Below, piece after piece: positions 27,590 through 38,717 of a stretch of 64,000 bases of DNA. The DNA is from Aliiroseovarius sp. M344 (GTDB lineage: Bacteria > Pseudomonadota > Alphaproteobacteria > Rhodobacterales > Rhodobacteraceae): NCBI RefSeq assembly GCF_025140835.1, contig NZ_CP081153.1, positions 434,001 to 498,000 on the forward strand, given 5' to 3'. Within the stretch, counting starts at the first letter, position 1. Each line of letters begins with the position of its first letter. A program made the position numbers and the translations under genes. Below the pieces are notes generated by a model. It had not been told where the DNA came from. It searched no databases and saw only the letters and a list, made by a program, of their open reading frames with translations.

Positions 27590-30500
27590 ATGAACCAGGA
27601 ACTGACAACAAACCCGTTCAACCCGCTGGCGGCCCCAAAAACCTTTGATGAAATCAAAGTGTCGCTGGCCAGCCCGGAACGGATTCTTTCGTGGTCGTAC
27701 GGCGAGATCAAGAAGCCCGAGACCATCAACTACCGCACGTTCAAACCCGAACGCGACGGTCTGTTCTGTGCCCGTATCTTTGGCCCCGTCAAAGACTACG
27801 AATGCCTGTGCGGTAAATATAAGCGCATGAAGTATCGCGGCGTTGTCTGCGAGAAATGTGGTGTGGAAGTTACCCTTCAGAAAGTACGCCGCGAGCGTAT
27901 GGGCCATATCGAGCTGGCAGCCCCTGTCGCTCACATCTGGTTCCTGAAGTCGCTGCCATCGCGCATCGGCCTGATGCTGGACATGACGCTTCGTGATCTG
28001 GAACGTATCCTCTATTTCGAAAACTACGTTGTGATCGAACCGGGCCTGACGGACCTCACCTACGGTCAGTTGATGACCGAAGAAGAGTTTATGGACGCCC
28101 AAGACACCTTCGGCATGGACGCCTTCACCGCCAACATTGGTGCTGAAGCCATCCGTGAAATGCTGTCGGCGATTGATCTTGAAGCCGAAGCCGAACAGCT
28201 GCGTGCTGATCTGGCCGAAGCGACGGGCGAGTTGAAACCCAAGAAGATTATCAAGCGTCTGAAGATCGTTGAATCGTTCATTGAATCGGGCAACCGCCCG
28301 GAATGGATGATCATGACCGTTATCCCGGTTATCCCGCCCGAGTTGCGCCCGCTGGTGCCGCTGGATGGTGGTCGTTTCGCGACCTCGGATCTGAACGATC
28401 TGTATCGCCGCGTGATCAACCGGAACAACCGTCTGAAGCGTCTGATCGAACTGCGTGCACCTGACATCATCGTCCGCAACGAAAAGCGGATGCTGCAAGA
28501 GTCGGTTGACGCTCTGTTTGACAACGGCCGTCGTGGCCGCGTCATCACGGGGGCCAACAAGCGCCCGCTGAAGTCGCTCAGCGACATGCTGAAAGGTAAG
28601 CAAGGTCGCTTCCGTCAGAACCTTTTGGGTAAACGCGTCGACTTCTCGGGTCGTTCGGTCATTGTGACTGGCCCCGAGTTGAAGTTGCACCAATGTGGTC
28701 TGCCGAAAAAGATGGCTCTGGAGCTATTCAAGCCCTTCATCTACTCGCGCCTCGAAGCCAAAGGCCTGTCTTCCACGGTGAAGCAAGCCAAGAAACTGGT
28801 GGAAAAAGAGCGTCCCGAAGTTTGGGACATCCTGGACGAAGTGATCCGCGAACACCCCGTCATGCTGAACCGTGCACCGACGTTGCACCGTCTTGGCATT
28901 CAGGCGTTCGAACCGGTTCTGATCGAAGGGAAAGCCATCCAGCTGCATCCGCTCGTTTGTTCGGCCTTTAACGCCGACTTTGACGGTGACCAAATGGCTG
29001 TTCACGTGCCGCTCTCGTTGGAAGCCCAGCTGGAAGCACGTGTTCTGATGATGTCGACGAACAACGTTCTGTCGCCAGCAAACGGCGCGCCGATTATCGT
29101 TCCGTCGCAGGATATGATCCTGGGTCTTTACTACATCTCGATGGAACGTGAAGGCATGAAGGGTGAAGGTATGGCCTTCGCTGACGTTGACGAAGTACAG
29201 CACGCGCTGGACGCTGGCGAAGTGCATCTGCACGCCAAGATTCAGGCCCGAATGAAGCAGATCGACGAGGAAGGTAACGAAGTGACGGTTCGCTTCGACA
29301 CCACGCCGGGTCGTATTCGTTTGGGTGCCCTTCTGCCGCTGAATGCGAAAGCGCCGTTTGAACTGGTGAACCGTCTTCTGCGGAAGAAAGAGGTGCAGCA
29401 GGTCATCGACACCGTTTATCGGTATTGCGGTCAGAAAGAGAGCGTCATCTTCTGTGACCAGATCATGTCTGTGGGCTTCAAAGAAGCGTTCAAGGCTGGC
29501 ATCTCGTTCGGCAAGGATGACATGGTTATCCCGGACAGCAAATGGCCGATCGTGGACGAAACCCGCGATCAGGTGAAAGGGTTCGAACAGCAGTATATGG
29601 ACGGCCTGATCACACTGGGCGAGAAGTACAACAAAGTGGTTGATGCTTGGTCGAAGTGTAACGACAAAGTCACTGACGCCATGATGGACACGATCTCGTC
29701 TTCCAAGCGTGACGAGAACGGGGCCGAAGCGGAACCGAACTCGGTCTATATGATGGCCCACTCCGGTGCGCGTGGTTCTGTCACTCAGATGAAACAGCTG
29801 GGCGGCATGCGTGGCCTGATGGCGAAACCTTCGGGCGAGATTATCGAAACGCCGATCATCTCGAACTTTAAAGAAGGTCTGACCGTGCTTGAGTACTTCA
29901 ACTCGACCCACGGTGCCCGTAAGGGTCTGTCGGATACTGCTCTGAAAACCGCGAACTCGGGTTATCTGACACGTCGTCTGGTTGACGTGGCACAGGACTG
30001 CATCGTCCGTATGGTCGATTGTGGCACCGAGAATTCGATCACTGCAGAAGCAGCGGTCAATGACGGTGAAGTTGTTGCGTCGCTGGGCGAACGTGTTCTG
30101 GGCCGCGTGGCCGCCGAGGACGTTCTGGTTCCTGGCACCGAAGAGGTGATCGTCGCCAAGAACGAACTGATCGACGAGCGTAAAGCGGACGAGATCGAGA
30201 ACTCGGGCGTTGCAACTGTGCGTATGCGCAGCCCGCTGACCTGTGAAGCCGAAGAAGGCGTGTGCGCCAACTGTTATGGTCGTGACCTTGCGCGCGGTAC
30301 GCGTGTAAACACTGGCGAAGCCGTTGGCATTATTGCGGCGCAGTCGATCGGTGAACCTGGCACACAGTTGACGATGCGGACTTTCCACATCGGCGGTGTT
30401 GCGCAAGGTGGTCAGCAGTCGTTCCAAGAAGCAAGCCAGGGCGGTAAGGTCGAATACCGCAATGCAAGCGTTCTGGAAAACCGCGATGGTGAAATTGTTG

Positions 30501-31846
30501 TCATGGGCCGTAACACGGTGCTGGCAATCATCGACGAGAATGGCGCGGAGCGTGCCACATTCAAACTGGGCTATGGCACCAAACTGCACGTCAAAGACGG
30601 CGCAAAAGTGGGTCGTGGCGACAAACTGTTTGAATGGGATCCCTACACTCTGCCAATGATCGCCGAGAAAGACGGGACGGTTAAATTCGTTGATCTGATC
30701 AGCGGCATCTCTGTCCGTGACGAAACCGATGATGCAACTGGCATGACCCAGAAGATCGTCACGGACTGGCGTTCAGCCCCGAAAGGCAATGAACTGAAGC
30801 CCGAGGTGATCCTGGTTGGTGAAGATGGCGAGCCTGTGCGCAATGACGCTGGTAACCCTGTGACCTATACCATGTCGGTTGATGCCATTCTGTCGATCGA
30901 AGAAGGGTCGAATGTTCAGGCTGGTGACGTTATCGCGCGGATCCCGCGTGAAGGCGCCAAGACCAAGGACATCACCGGTGGTCTGCCGCGAGTGGCCGAA
31001 TTGTTCGAAGCCCGTCGTCCGAAAGATCACGCGATCATCGCCGAAATCGATGGTTACGTGCGCTTTGGCCGCGATTACAAGAACAAGCGTCGCATCTCGA
31101 TCGAGCCGGCCGATGAAAGCATGGAGCCCGTCGAATACATGGTGCCAAAGGGCAAGCACATTCCGGTTGCGGAAGGTGACTTCATCCAGAAGGGCGAATA
31201 CCTCATGGACGGCAACCCCGCGCCACATGACATCCTGTCCATCATGGGTGTCGAAGCGCTGGCTGACTACATGATCGACGAGGTTCAGGACGTCTATCGC
31301 CTGCAAGGTGTTAAGATCAACGACAAGCACATCGAGGTGATCGTTCGCCAGATGCTGCAAAAGTGGGAGATTTTGGACTCTGGCGAAACAACGCTTCTGA
31401 AAGGCGAGCATGTCGACAAGGCTGAGTTCGAAGCTGCAAATGAAAAAGCAGCTGCCGAAGGTCGTCGTCTGGCTTCGGGTGAGCCGATCCTGCTGGGGAT
31501 CACCAAGGCTTCGTTGCAGACACGGTCGTTCATCTCGGCGGCATCGTTCCAAGAGACAACCCGCGTACTGACCGAGGCGTCTGTCCAAGGTAAGCGCGAC
31601 AAACTGGTTGGCCTTAAGGAAAACGTCATCGTTGGGCGCTTGATCCCGGCGGGTACTGGTGGGGCAACCCAACGTGTGCGTCAGGTCGCTCATGCGCGTG
31701 ATCTGAAGGTCATTGAAGAAGCGCGTGCCGAAGCTGAAAAGGCAGCGGCACTTGCTGCACCTGCCGATGATGTTTTCGGAGACGTGACCGAGGACGACAG
31801 CGGGTTGGTCGAAACGCCAGAGTTCGGCGGATCAGAACAACCCTGA
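27590..31846 (+). CDS. rpoC: DNA-directed RNA polymerase subunit beta'
   Basis: The 1418-residue product has the N-terminal zinc site C-L-C-G-K-Y...C-E-K-C-G (about 70-90) and the active-site motif [12 protein letters not shown] (about 461-472) binding catalytic Mg2+. A bridge-helix/trigger-loop region includes M-A-H-S-G-A-R-G and T-M-R-T-F-H-I-G-G. The second zinc site contains [12 protein letters not shown]. The acidic C-terminal tail is typical of alphaproteobacteria. A strong terminator closes the rplJL-rpoBC unit after it. Confidence 0.99.
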   Translation: MNQELTTNPFNPLAAPKTFDEIKVSLASPERILSWSYGEIKKPETINYRTFKPERDGLFCARIFGPVKDYECLCGKYKRMKYRGVVCEKCGVEVTLQKVRRERMGHIELAAPVAHIWFLKSLPSRIGLMLDMTLRDLERILYFENYVVIEPGLTDLTYGQLMTEEEFMDAQDTFGMDAFTANIGAEAIREMLSAIDLEAEAEQLRADLAEATGELKPKKIIKRLKIVESFIESGNRPEWMIMTVIPVIPPELRPLVPLDGGRFATSDLNDLYRRVINRNNRLKRLIELRAPDIIVRNEKRMLQESVDALFDNGRRGRVITGANKRPLKSLSDMLKGKQGRFRQNLLGKRVDFSGRSVIVTGPELKLHQCGLPKKMALELFKPFIYSRLEAKGLSSTVKQAKKLVEKERPEVWDILDEVIREHPVMLNRAPTLHRLGIQAFEPVLIEGKAIQLHPLVCSAFNADFDGDQMAVHVPLSLEAQLEARVLMMSTNNVLSPANGAPIIVPSQDMILGLYYISMEREGMKGEGMAFADVDEVQHALDAGEVHLHAKIQARMKQIDEEGNEVTVRFDTTPGRIRLGALLPLNAKAPFELVNRLLRKKEVQQVIDTVYRYCGQKESVIFCDQIMSVGFKEAFKAGISFGKDDMVIPDSKWPIVDETRDQVKGFEQQYMDGLITLGEKYNKVVDAWSKCNDKVTDAMMDTISSSKRDENGAEAEPNSVYMMAHSGARGSVTQMKQLGGMRGLMAKPSGEIIETPIISNFKEGLTVLEYFNSTHGARKGLSDTALKTANSGYLTRRLVDVAQDCIVRMVDCGTENSITAEAAVNDGEVVASLGERVLGRVAAEDVLVPGTEEVIVAKNELIDERKADEIENSGVATVRMRSPLTCEAEEGVCANCYGRDLARGTRVNTGEAVGIIAAQSIGEPGTQLTMRTFHIGGVAQGGQQSFQEASQGGKVEYRNASVLENRDGEIVVMGRNTVLAIIDENGAERATFKLGYGTKLHVKDGAKVGRGDKLFEWDPYTLPMIAEKDGTVKFVDLISGISVRDETDDATGMTQKIVTDWRSAPKGNELKPEVILVGEDGEPVRNDAGNPVTYTMSVDAILSIEEGSNVQAGDVIARIPREGAKTKDITGGLPRVAELFEARRPKDHAIIAEIDGYVRFGRDYKNKRRISIEPADESMEPVEYMVPKGKHIPVAEGDFIQKGEYLMDGNPAPHDILSIMGVEALADYMIDEVQDVYRLQGVKINDKHIEVIVRQMLQKWEILDSGETTLLKGEHVDKAEFEAANEKAAAEGRRLASGEPILLGITKASLQTRSFISAASFQETTRVLTEASVQGKRDKLVGLKENVIVGRLIPAGTGGATQRVRQVAHARDLKVIEEARAEAEKAAALAAPADDVFGDVTEDDSGLVETPEFGGSEQP

Positions 31847-31867
31847 TCGACCGCAAAGCAATGTTAG

Positions 31868-31895
31868 AAAGCCCCGCCATCTGGCGGGGCTTTTC
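31868..31895 (+). terminator. Intrinsic terminator after rpoC
   Basis: The stem AAAGCCCCGCC (31868-31878) pairs with GGCGGGGCTTT (31883-31893) around loop ATCT, followed by T residues. Confidence 0.92.
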
Positions 31896-31997
31896 ATTTG
31901 CCTGACCCATATCTCTTTGACTAGTGTCCAGACTGTGGTGTTGACCAATTTGAACGACCAAGCACGCATTTTTTAAAGATAAGAGACAGTTAACTTG

Positions 31998-32891
31998 ATG
32001 CCAGTTTCAGACAACATGAAAGGCGCTGCGCTGATGTCTGGCTCGATGGCGGGCTATACGTTCAACGACGCCTGTTTGAAAGCAATGTCGGGGGACCTTC
32101 CGCTGTCACAGGTGGTCTTTCTGCGCGGTATAGTGACATGCATCCTGCTGTTTGGTCTGGGCTTGGCCCTTCGCAAGCTGACATTCCGGCTTGGCGCGCG
32201 TGAATGGAAACTGATGTTCTTGCGGTCTCTTGCCGAGATGGGCGCCACCTATTGCTTTCTAAGCGCCCTGTTCAACATGCCGATTGCCAACGTAACAGCC
32301 GTTTTGCAAGCGCTGCCGCTGACAATTGCCTTGGCGGCCTGGGTGTTTCTGGGCGAACCGCTGGGATGGCGTCGACTGCTTGCCATTCTGGTCGGCTTCC
32401 TCGGCGTGATCCTGATTGTCAAACCTGGTGGTGACGGGTTCACAGCGTGGTCTGTTTACGCGTTGTTCGCTGTTGGATTCATCACCTTTCGTGACCTCGT
32501 GGTGCGCAAGATGTCGCGCGACACGCCGTCCATGACGGTGGCTCTGGTAGCGGCTGTAATGATCACATTCGTCTTTGGCTGCGCGTCGCTGGGCGTCGAG
32601 TGGGCGCCGGTCTCACCAAAAAATTGGGGGCTTTTGCTTCTGTCGGCTGTGTTTATCTTCCTTGGTTATCTTTTTGCAGTGATGGTTATGCGGGTGGGTG
32701 ACATCGGCTTTGTCGCACCCTTCAGATACACCGGGCTGATCTGGGCGCTTCTTATCGGGTTGGTCGCCTTTGGTGAATGGCCGGATGCCATGACCTTTGC
32801 GGGGGCGGTCATCGTGGTCGCAACAGGCCTGTTCACATTGGTTCGGGAACGGCAGCTCGCGCGGCGTTCAAGAGCGCCTGCATTGCCTTAA
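31998..32891 (+). CDS. DMT superfamily (EamA) transporter
   Basis: The start at ATG 31998 gives a 297-residue protein with about ten hydrophobic helices arranged as two EamA repeats. Typical features are A-G-Y-T-F-N-D-A in helix 1, N-V-T-A-V-L-Q-A-L-P-L-T near helix 4, and the first-repeat end G-F-L-G-V-I-L-I-V-K-P. These inner-membrane carriers export or import small metabolites; the substrate is unknown. The gene is inserted between rpoC and the str operon and is bounded by the rpoC terminator and the rpsL promoter, so it is probably transcribed alone. Confidence 0.87.
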   Translation: MPVSDNMKGAALMSGSMAGYTFNDACLKAMSGDLPLSQVVFLRGIVTCILLFGLGLALRKLTFRLGAREWKLMFLRSLAEMGATYCFLSALFNMPIANVTAVLQALPLTIALAAWVFLGEPLGWRRLLAILVGFLGVILIVKPGGDGFTAWSVYALFAVGFITFRDLVVRKMSRDTPSMTVALVAAVMITFVFGCASLGVEWAPVSPKNWGLLLLSAVFIFLGYLFAVMVMRVGDIGFVAPFRYTGLIWALLIGLVAFGEWPDAMTFAGAVIVVATGLFTLVRERQLARRSRAPALP

Positions 32892-32933
32892 TACCATATC
32901 AGCCAGCTGACGTTGTAATGTCTTGGCCAGCAG

Positions 32934-32962
32934 TTGACAGGGCGGGCGACTCCTCATATACG
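32934..32962 (+). promoter_or_regulatory. Strong sigma70-like promoter of the str operon
   Basis: TTGACA (32934-32939) and TATACG (32957-32962) have a 17-base spacer. This near-consensus promoter would give a leader of about 210 bases before rpsL. Confidence 0.75.
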
Positions 32963-33180
32963 CGCCCCATCCAGCCGGGATACTTCCGGCACAATCAGAA
33001 TTGAGGGATCAAGGTCGGCGCTACTTCGAAGCACTGATCCTCTGTGAACCAACCGCGTCGCTTGCCTCGGAATGGAAGCGGTCGCGGATTTTCGCTTTGC
33101 AGACGTGCTGAGCGAGGAAATGCAAACCGCACGGGGACACTCGTGCAAACACATGTGTTGAGAAACGGGAAAAGAGCCCT

Positions 33181-33552
33181 ATGCCAACGATTCAACAGCT
33201 GATCCGCAAACCGCGCCAGCCTAAAGTAAAACGCTCCAAGTCTATGCACCTGGAGTCCTGCCCGCAGAAACGTGGCGTTTGCACGCGCGTTTATACAACA
33301 ACACCGAAAAAGCCGAACTCGGCCATGCGTAAGGTTGCCAAAGTGCGCCTGACCAATGGTTTCGAGGTCATCAGCTATATCGGCGGCGAAAGTCACAACC
33401 TTCAGGAGCACTCGGTGGTTCTGATCCGTGGCGGTCGTGTAAAAGACCTTCCGGGTGTGCGTTACCACATCCTTCGCGGTGTTCTGGATACTCAGGGCGT
33501 CAAAGACCGTAAGCAACGCCGTTCGAAATACGGCGCCAAGCGTCCGAAGTAA
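33181..33552 (+). CDS. rpsL: 30S ribosomal protein S12
   Basis: The 123-residue product has [21 protein letters not shown] (27-47) and [10 protein letters not shown] (87-96). The lysines at 43/44 and 88 and the aspartate that can be beta-methylthiolated are all present, so the streptomycin-sensitive form is predicted. S12 monitors decoding at the A site. It leads rpsL-rpsG-fusA-tuf, and rpsG starts 12 bases downstream with GGAGATCT. Confidence 0.98.
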   Translation: MPTIQQLIRKPRQPKVKRSKSMHLESCPQKRGVCTRVYTTTPKKPNSAMRKVAKVRLTNGFEVISYIGGESHNLQEHSVVLIRGGRVKDLPGVRYHILRGVLDTQGVKDRKQRRSKYGAKRPK

Positions 33553-33564
33553 GGAGATCTCGGA

Positions 33565-34035
33565 ATGTCTCGTCGTCACGCTGCTGAAAAGCGCGAAATC
33601 CTGCCCGACGCCAAATTTGGCGATCGCGTGCTGAGCAAATTCATGAACAACCTGATGATCGACGGTAAGAAGTCGGTCGCAGAAACAATTGTCTATAACG
33701 CACTGGATCGCGTTGAAGACAAAATCAAGCGTGCGCCAGTGGAAGTGTTCCACGAAGCGCTGGACAACATCAAACCGACTGTCGAGGTTCGTTCGCGTCG
33801 TGTTGGTGGTGCCACCTACCAGGTTCCGGTCGAAGTGCGCCCTGAGCGTCGCGAAGCCTTGGCAATCCGCTGGCTGATCAAGGCTGCCCGTTCGCGCAAC
33901 GAGAACACCATGGAAGAGCGCCTTGCCGGTGAACTTCTGGATGCTGTGAACTCGCGCGGTACTGCCGTCAAGAAACGCGAAGACACCCATAAAATGGCCG
34001 ACGCTAACAAAGCGTTCAGCCATTATCGCTGGTAA
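33565..34035 (+). CDS. rpsG: 30S ribosomal protein S7
   Basis: The 156-residue product has the S7 signature [17 protein letters not shown] and the [13 protein letters not shown] motif, ending A-F-S-H-Y-R-W. It nucleates assembly of the 30S head and is the usual translational repressor of the str operon by binding the rpsL-rpsG junction. Only 12 bases separate it from rpsL here, so the E. coli-type long intercistronic S7 site is absent. Confidence 0.98.
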   Translation: MSRRHAAEKREILPDAKFGDRVLSKFMNNLMIDGKKSVAETIVYNALDRVEDKIKRAPVEVFHEALDNIKPTVEVRSRRVGGATYQVPVEVRPERREALAIRWLIKAARSRNENTMEERLAGELLDAVNSRGTAVKKREDTHKMADANKAFSHYRW

Positions 34036-34056
34036 CGCCAAGGAAGGAAGAAAACC

Positions 34057-36174
34057 ATGGCTCGCGACTATCCACTCGAACGATATCGTAACTTCGGTAT
34101 TATTGCGCATATCGATGCAGGTAAAACGACCTGCTCGGAGCGCATCCTGTTCTATACTGGCAAATCCCACAACATTGGTGAGGTGCACGATGGTGCGGCC
34201 ACCATGGACTGGATGGAGCAGGAACAGGAACGTGGGATCACCATTACTTCGGCTGCGACAACCACATTCTGGGAACGCACTGAAGATGGCGTTACTGCGG
34301 ACAGCAAAAAGCACCGCATGAACATCATCGACACCCCCGGCCACGTTGACTTCACAATTGAAGTTGAGCGTTCGCTGGCGGTACTTGATGGTGCTGTTTG
34401 TGTTTTGGATGCCAACGCTGGTGTTGAACCCCAAACCGAAACTGTGTGGCGTCAAGCTGACCGTTATAAAGTTCCGCGTATGGTGTTCATCAACAAGATG
34501 GACAAAATCGGCGCTGACTTCTTTAACTGCGTTCGCATGATCGAAGACCGTACCGGCGCACGCGCTGTTCCGGTTGGTATCCCAATCGGTGCAGAAACCG
34601 AACTGGAAGGCCTGATCGATCTGGTCACCATGAAAGAGTGGCTGTGGCAGGGTGAAGACCTTGGTGCATCTTGGATCCAAACCGACATTCGCGACAGCCT
34701 GAAAGACATGGCTGACGAATGGCGTGGCAAAATGGTCGAAGCCGCCGTCGAAGAAGACGACGACGCCATGATGGAATACCTGGAAGGCAACGAGCCTGAC
34801 GTGCCGACACTGCGCAAACTGCTGCGTAAAGGCACGCTGGCTCTGCATTTCGTTCCGGTTCTTGGTGGTTCGGCCTTCAAGAACAAAGGTGTTCAGCCGC
34901 TGCTCAACGCAGTGGTCGACTATCTGCCCAGCCCGATGGACGTTGTTGATTACATGGGCTTCAAGCCCGGTGATGAAACCGAAACCCGTAACATCCCGCG
35001 TCGTGCGGACGATGAAATGGCGTTCTCCGGCCTGGCGTTCAAAATCATGAACGACCCATTTGTCGGCTCGCTGACCTTTACCCGCATCTACTCGGGTGTC
35101 CTGAACAAGGGCGATACGCTCTTGAACTCGACCAAAGGTAAGAAAGAACGCGTTGGTCGGATGATGATGATGCACTCGAACGAGCGTGAAGAAATCACGG
35201 AAGCGTTCGCGGGCGACATTATCGCGCTGGCAGGTCTGAAAGACACCACCACAGGTGACACGCTTTGCGCCGTCAACGACCCGGTGGTTCTGGAAACCAT
35301 GACCTTCCCGGATCCGGTGATCGAGATCGCGGTTGAGCCGAAAACAAAGGCTGACCAAGAGAAAATGTCGCAAGGTCTGGCCCGTCTGGCAGCTGAAGAC
35401 CCATCCTTCCGTGTGGAAACTGACATCGAAAGCGGTCAGACCATCATGAAGGGCATGGGCGAACTTCATCTGGACATTCTGGTGGATCGTCTGAAGCGTG
35501 AATTCAAAGTGGAAGCCAACATCGGTGCCCCTCAGGTTGCGTATCGTGAGACGATTTCGAAAGAAGTCGAGCACACCTACACCCACAAGAAACAGTCGGG
35601 TGGTTCGGGTCAGTACGCCGAGGTGAAGATGATCATCTCTCCGACCGAAGCTGGCGAAGGGTTTTCTTTCGAAAGCCGCATCGTTGGTGGTGCCGTTCCG
35701 AAGGAATACATCCCCGGCGTTGAAAAAGGCATCAAGTCGGTTATGGATAGCGGCCCCTTGGCTGGCTTCCCCGTGATCGACTTCAAAGTTGCCCTGATCG
35801 ACGGTAAGTTCCATGATGTTGACTCGTCGGTTCTGGCCTTTGAAATCGCAGGCCGTATGTGCATGCGCGAAGGTATGCGTTTGGCTGGTGCCAAATTGCT
35901 TGAGCCGATCATGAGTGTGGAAGTGATCACGCCAGAAGAGTACACCGGTGGCATCATCGGCGATCTGACTTCGCGTCGCGGTCAAGTTTCGGGTCAAGAG
36001 CCACGCGGCAACGCGATTGCAATTGACGCAAACGTGCCGCTGGCAAACATGTTTGGCTACATCAACACATTGCGCTCCATGTCTTCGGGCCGCGCGCAGT
36101 TCACGATGCAGTTCTCGCATTACGATCCGGTTCCGCAGAACATCTCGGACGAAATTCAGGCGAAATTCGCCTAA
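34057..36174 (+). CDS. fusA: Elongation factor G
   Basis: The 705-residue product has the P-loop A-H-I-D-A-G-K-T at about 17-24, R-G-I-T-I-T in switch I, D-T-P-G-H-V-D-F and N-K-M-D. Domain IV ([15 protein letters not shown]) and the C-terminal domain V complete the canonical EF-G. It catalyses translocation. It lies between rpsG and tuf in the str operon with a GGAAGG ribosome-binding site. Confidence 0.98.
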   Translation: MARDYPLERYRNFGIIAHIDAGKTTCSERILFYTGKSHNIGEVHDGAATMDWMEQEQERGITITSAATTTFWERTEDGVTADSKKHRMNIIDTPGHVDFTIEVERSLAVLDGAVCVLDANAGVEPQTETVWRQADRYKVPRMVFINKMDKIGADFFNCVRMIEDRTGARAVPVGIPIGAETELEGLIDLVTMKEWLWQGEDLGASWIQTDIRDSLKDMADEWRGKMVEAAVEEDDDAMMEYLEGNEPDVPTLRKLLRKGTLALHFVPVLGGSAFKNKGVQPLLNAVVDYLPSPMDVVDYMGFKPGDETETRNIPRRADDEMAFSGLAFKIMNDPFVGSLTFTRIYSGVLNKGDTLLNSTKGKKERVGRMMMMHSNEREEITEAFAGDIIALAGLKDTTTGDTLCAVNDPVVLETMTFPDPVIEIAVEPKTKADQEKMSQGLARLAAEDPSFRVETDIESGQTIMKGMGELHLDILVDRLKREFKVEANIGAPQVAYRETISKEVEHTYTHKKQSGGSGQYAEVKMIISPTEAGEGFSFESRIVGGAVPKEYIPGVEKGIKSVMDSGPLAGFPVIDFKVALIDGKFHDVDSSVLAFEIAGRMCMREGMRLAGAKLLEPIMSVEVITPEEYTGGIIGDLTSRRGQVSGQEPRGNAIAIDANVPLANMFGYINTLRSMSSGRAQFTMQFSHYDPVPQNISDEIQAKFA

Positions 36175-36232
36175 CTGAAAATGCCGGGCAGGGGATCTTC
36201 TTGCCCGGTGCATAGATTAATAGGAGGCCACC

Positions 36233-37408
36233 ATGGCTAAGGAAAAGTTTGCGCGTAACAAACCGCACGTCAACATTGGCACGATTGGCCACGTTGACCA
36301 CGGCAAGACGACCTTGACGGCAGCGATCACCAAGTATTTTGGCGATTTCAAAGCGTATGATCAGATTGACGGCGCGCCGGAAGAGAAAGCCCGCGGGATC
36401 ACGATCTCGACGGCGCATGTTGAGTATGAGACCGACGCGCGTCACTACGCCCACGTCGACTGCCCCGGCCACGCTGACTATGTGAAGAACATGATCACCG
36501 GTGCGGCGCAGATGGACGGCGCGATCCTGGTTGTGAACGCTGCTGACGGCCCGATGCCGCAGACCCGCGAGCACATTCTGCTGGGCCGCCAGGTTGGTAT
36601 CCCGACCATGGTTGTCTACATGAACAAGGTTGATCAGGTTGACGACGACGAGCTTCTTGAGCTGGTTGAGATGGAGATCCGTGAGCTTCTGACCGAATAC
36701 GGTTACCCTGGCGACGACATCCCTGTCATTCCGGGTTCGGCTCTGGCCGCTCTGGAAGGCCGTGACGAAAACATTGGCGAAGAGTCGATCCGCAAGCTGA
36801 TGGCGGCTGTGGACGAGTTCATCCCGACCCCGGCCCGTCCTGTTGACGGCGCGTTCCTGCTGCCGATCGAAGACGTGTTCTCGATCTCGGGCCGCGGTAC
36901 GGTTGTCACCGGTCGTATTGAGCGTGGCGTTGTGAATGTTGGCGACGAGATTGAAATCGTTGGCATCAAGGCGACCCAGAAAACGACCTGTACCGGCGTT
37001 GAAATGTTCCGCAAGCTGCTGGATCGCGGTGAAGCAGGCGACAACGTTGGCGTTCTGCTGCGCGGCATCGACCGTGAAGCGGTTGAGCGTGGCCAGGTTC
37101 TGTGTAAGCCAGGTTCGGTGAACCCGCACACGAAGTTCGAAGCCGAGGTCTATATCCTGACCAAGGAAGAGGGTGGCCGTCACACGCCGTTCTTCGCGAA
37201 CTACCGTCCTCAGTTCTACTTCCGCACGACCGACGTGACCGGGACTGTTGAGCTGCCGTCGGGCACCGAGATGGTTATGCCGGGCGACAACCTGAAGTTC
37301 GGCGTTGAGCTGATCGCGCCGATCGCGATGGAAGACGGCCTGCGCTTCGCGATCCGCGAAGGCGGCCGCACCGTTGGCTCGGGCGTTGTGTCGAAGATCA
37401 TCGAGTAA
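36233..37408 (+). CDS. tuf: Elongation factor Tu, copy 2 (str operon)
   Basis: The 391-residue product is identical in sequence to the copy at 14047-15222. Motifs are the same: P-loop GHVDHGKT at 19-26, D-C-P-G-H and N-K-V-D. It starts 58 bases after fusA with a strong AGGAGG site nine bases before the ATG, unlike copy 1, which lacks such a strong site. The flanking sequence upstream is unrelated between copies, while the 3' UTR is shared. Being last in the str operon suggests it is the ancestral position. Confidence 0.98.
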   Translation: MAKEKFARNKPHVNIGTIGHVDHGKTTLTAAITKYFGDFKAYDQIDGAPEEKARGITISTAHVEYETDARHYAHVDCPGHADYVKNMITGAAQMDGAILVVNAADGPMPQTREHILLGRQVGIPTMVVYMNKVDQVDDDELLELVEMEIRELLTEYGYPGDDIPVIPGSALAALEGRDENIGEESIRKLMAAVDEFIPTPARPVDGAFLLPIEDVFSISGRGTVVTGRIERGVVNVGDEIEIVGIKATQKTTCTGVEMFRKLLDRGEAGDNVGVLLRGIDREAVERGQVLCKPGSVNPHTKFEAEVYILTKEEGGRHTPFFANYRPQFYFRTTDVTGTVELPSGTEMVMPGDNLKFGVELIAPIAMEDGLRFAIREGGRTVGSGVVSKIIE

Positions 37409-37466
37409 GAACGCCTAGCGTTCTTACAGCGACCGGCGATTTGGCAGCGACGCCAAATCTGCCGAG
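37404..37466 (+). other. Structured tuf 3' UTR, copy 2
   Basis: A perfect hairpin GTAAGAACG-CCTAG-CGTTCTTAC includes the stop codon. A second hairpin is GATTTGGC (37438-37445) with GCCAAATC (37452-37459). Bases 37419-37466 are identical to 15233-15280. Confidence 0.7.
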
Positions 37467-37488
37467 AGCCTGATAGATAGAAGATGAA

Positions 37489-37520
37489 GAAGGGCCGCTC
37501 AATCGAGCGGCCCTTTGCTT
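37489..37520 (+). terminator. Intrinsic terminator after tuf copy 2
   Basis: AAGGGCCGCTC (37490-37500) pairs with GAGCGGCCCTT (37505-37515), loop AATC, followed by TGCTTCTT. The stem matches that of tuf copy 1. Confidence 0.88.
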
Positions 37521-37605
37521 CTTGAGGCGCTAGGTAATGGGAAGCGCAGTTTCGAACCTGTGTCGATGCCACGGGAAGGTGGAGTACATTAGGAATTACA
37601 GGAAG

Positions 37606-38139
37606 CTATTTCGAAAAACGTGCGCGCACTGTTTCGATATCGAGCTGGTGTTCCGTCAACCCTTCGGCCTCCCATTCGCTTCTTTCCGCTTCGAAGAAGT
37701 CTCCACCGTAGACGTGCAACGCCGCGGTTAGCCGTGGAATTGGGTTGGTGACGGAATGGATGATATCTTCGCCCAAAGGGCAAACATCGCCAGTCGAAAG
37801 AGCCTGGGCGCCAGCCGCCTCGATGAGCCCGTCTGGATGGTCCTTAATGCGGCGCCAGAATATGTTATCCTCACGCCCCCCCAAAATACCAATGACCGCC
37901 CACATTTCGTGGTTGTGAGGCGGTATCGTCGTGGATGGCTTCCAAGCGAGGCTTAAAATAGTCAATTTTGAAGATTGATACAACGGCGTGATCCCTGGCT
38001 CGGCCGGTTCTCCGATAGCGTCGAGGACTTTTGAAGGTTCAGCCATTGCCCGCCGCACTACCTCCGCAGCCGATTTGTGGGTTGGGTCGTTTTCTACTGC
38101 ATCACAGCAGTCAGATACAAATCTATCTATGTCGAACAT
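37606..38139 (-). CDS. Cupin-fold thiol-dioxygenase-like metalloprotein
   Basis: The 177-residue product has a double-stranded beta-helix pattern with P-P-H-N-H-E-M-W (His75, His77) and a later I-I-H-S-V-T-N-P (His128), matching the three-histidine iron site of cysteine dioxygenase and related thiol dioxygenases. Residues A-L-H-V-Y-G-G-D-F-F follow in the last strands. It resembles the COG5553 / cysteine-dioxygenase-like group. The substrate is not evident. It is transcribed away from the S10 operon, between the tuf terminator and the rpsJ leader, so it is a single-gene insertion between str and S10. Confidence 0.72.
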   Translation of the reverse strand: MFDIDRFVSDCCDAVENDPTHKSAAEVVRRAMAEPSKVLDAIGEPAEPGITPLYQSSKLTILSLAWKPSTTIPPHNHEMWAVIGILGGREDNIFWRRIKDHPDGLIEAAGAQALSTGDVCPLGEDIIHSVTNPIPRLTAALHVYGGDFFEAERSEWEAEGLTEHQLDIETVRARFSK

Positions 38140-38234
38140 GTCATTACCTCCCTGCCCAGCACATTACCACAAATTGGGGTTCCAGTCTGCCGTGCGTGCG
38201 AAGCAGCCATTGACCCATTTCCCAACATTCCCCC

Positions 38235-38264
38235 TTGCCACCCCCCCTCAAACCCCTGTAAGAC
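38235..38264 (+). promoter_or_regulatory. Candidate promoter of the S10 operon
   Basis: TTGCCA (38235-38240) and TAAGAC (38259-38264) are separated by 18 bases. The implied transcript begins about 20 bases before the leader hairpin at 38290-38318. Confidence 0.45.
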
Positions 38265-38289
38265 GCGCGAGTTCGCTAAGGAAGCGGCC

Positions 38290-38318
38290 AAGCGGGATTC
38301 GGTCCCGCTTTTCGTTTT
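38290..38318 (+). promoter_or_regulatory. Terminator-like hairpin in the S10 leader (possible attenuator)
   Basis: AAGCGGGA (38290-38297) pairs perfectly with TCCCGCTT (38303-38310) around TTCGG, followed by TTCGTTTT. It lies 77 bases before rpsJ and after the candidate promoter. L4-dependent attenuation in the S10 leader is known in E. coli, but this structure is not homologous by sequence. Confidence 0.6.
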
Positions 38319-38394
38319 CCTTGGGGTTCGACGAGGGCAGGGGGAATGAGCTTCCTGTCGTCCTATCAACTCTCTGCCTGAAAGGGCGAATGCT

Positions 38395-38703
38395 ATGACA
38401 AGTCAAAACATTCGTATCCGTCTTAAGGCGTTTGACTATCGTGTGCTGGATGCCTCCACACAAGAGATCGTCAACACTGCCAAACGGACCGGTGCAAACG
38501 TTCGCGGCCCCATCCCGCTGCCGAACAAGATCGAGAAGTTCACGGTTCTCCGTGGTCCTCACGTTGACAAGAAATCCCGCGACCAGTTCGAGATCCGCAC
38601 GCACAAGCGTCTGCTCGACATCGTCGACCCGACACCACAGACCGTGGACGCGCTGATGAAGCTCGACCTGGCTGCTGGCGTTGACGTTCAGATTTCGGTC
38701 TAA
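38395..38703 (+). CDS. rpsJ: 30S ribosomal protein S10
   Basis: The 102-residue product has the S10 signature [12 protein letters not shown] and the [11 protein letters not shown] segment. S10 sits in the 30S head and also partners NusB and the NusG KOW domain in transcription. It leads rpsJ-rplC-rplD-rplW with short gaps. Confidence 0.98.
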   Translation: MTSQNIRIRLKAFDYRVLDASTQEIVNTAKRTGANVRGPIPLPNKIEKFTVLRGPHVDKKSRDQFEIRTHKRLLDIVDPTPQTVDALMKLDLAAGVDVQISV

Positions 38704-38717
38704 GGAGGGTATCACAG

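Noticed and set aside
32995..36213. A 1072-residue open frame antisense to fusA and rpsG, and similar long frames antisense to rpoB, rpoC and both tuf genes
   Set aside because: These frames arise because strongly biased codons in highly expressed genes leave few stops on the other strand. Their products have no recognisable domain, and the sense genes are certain.
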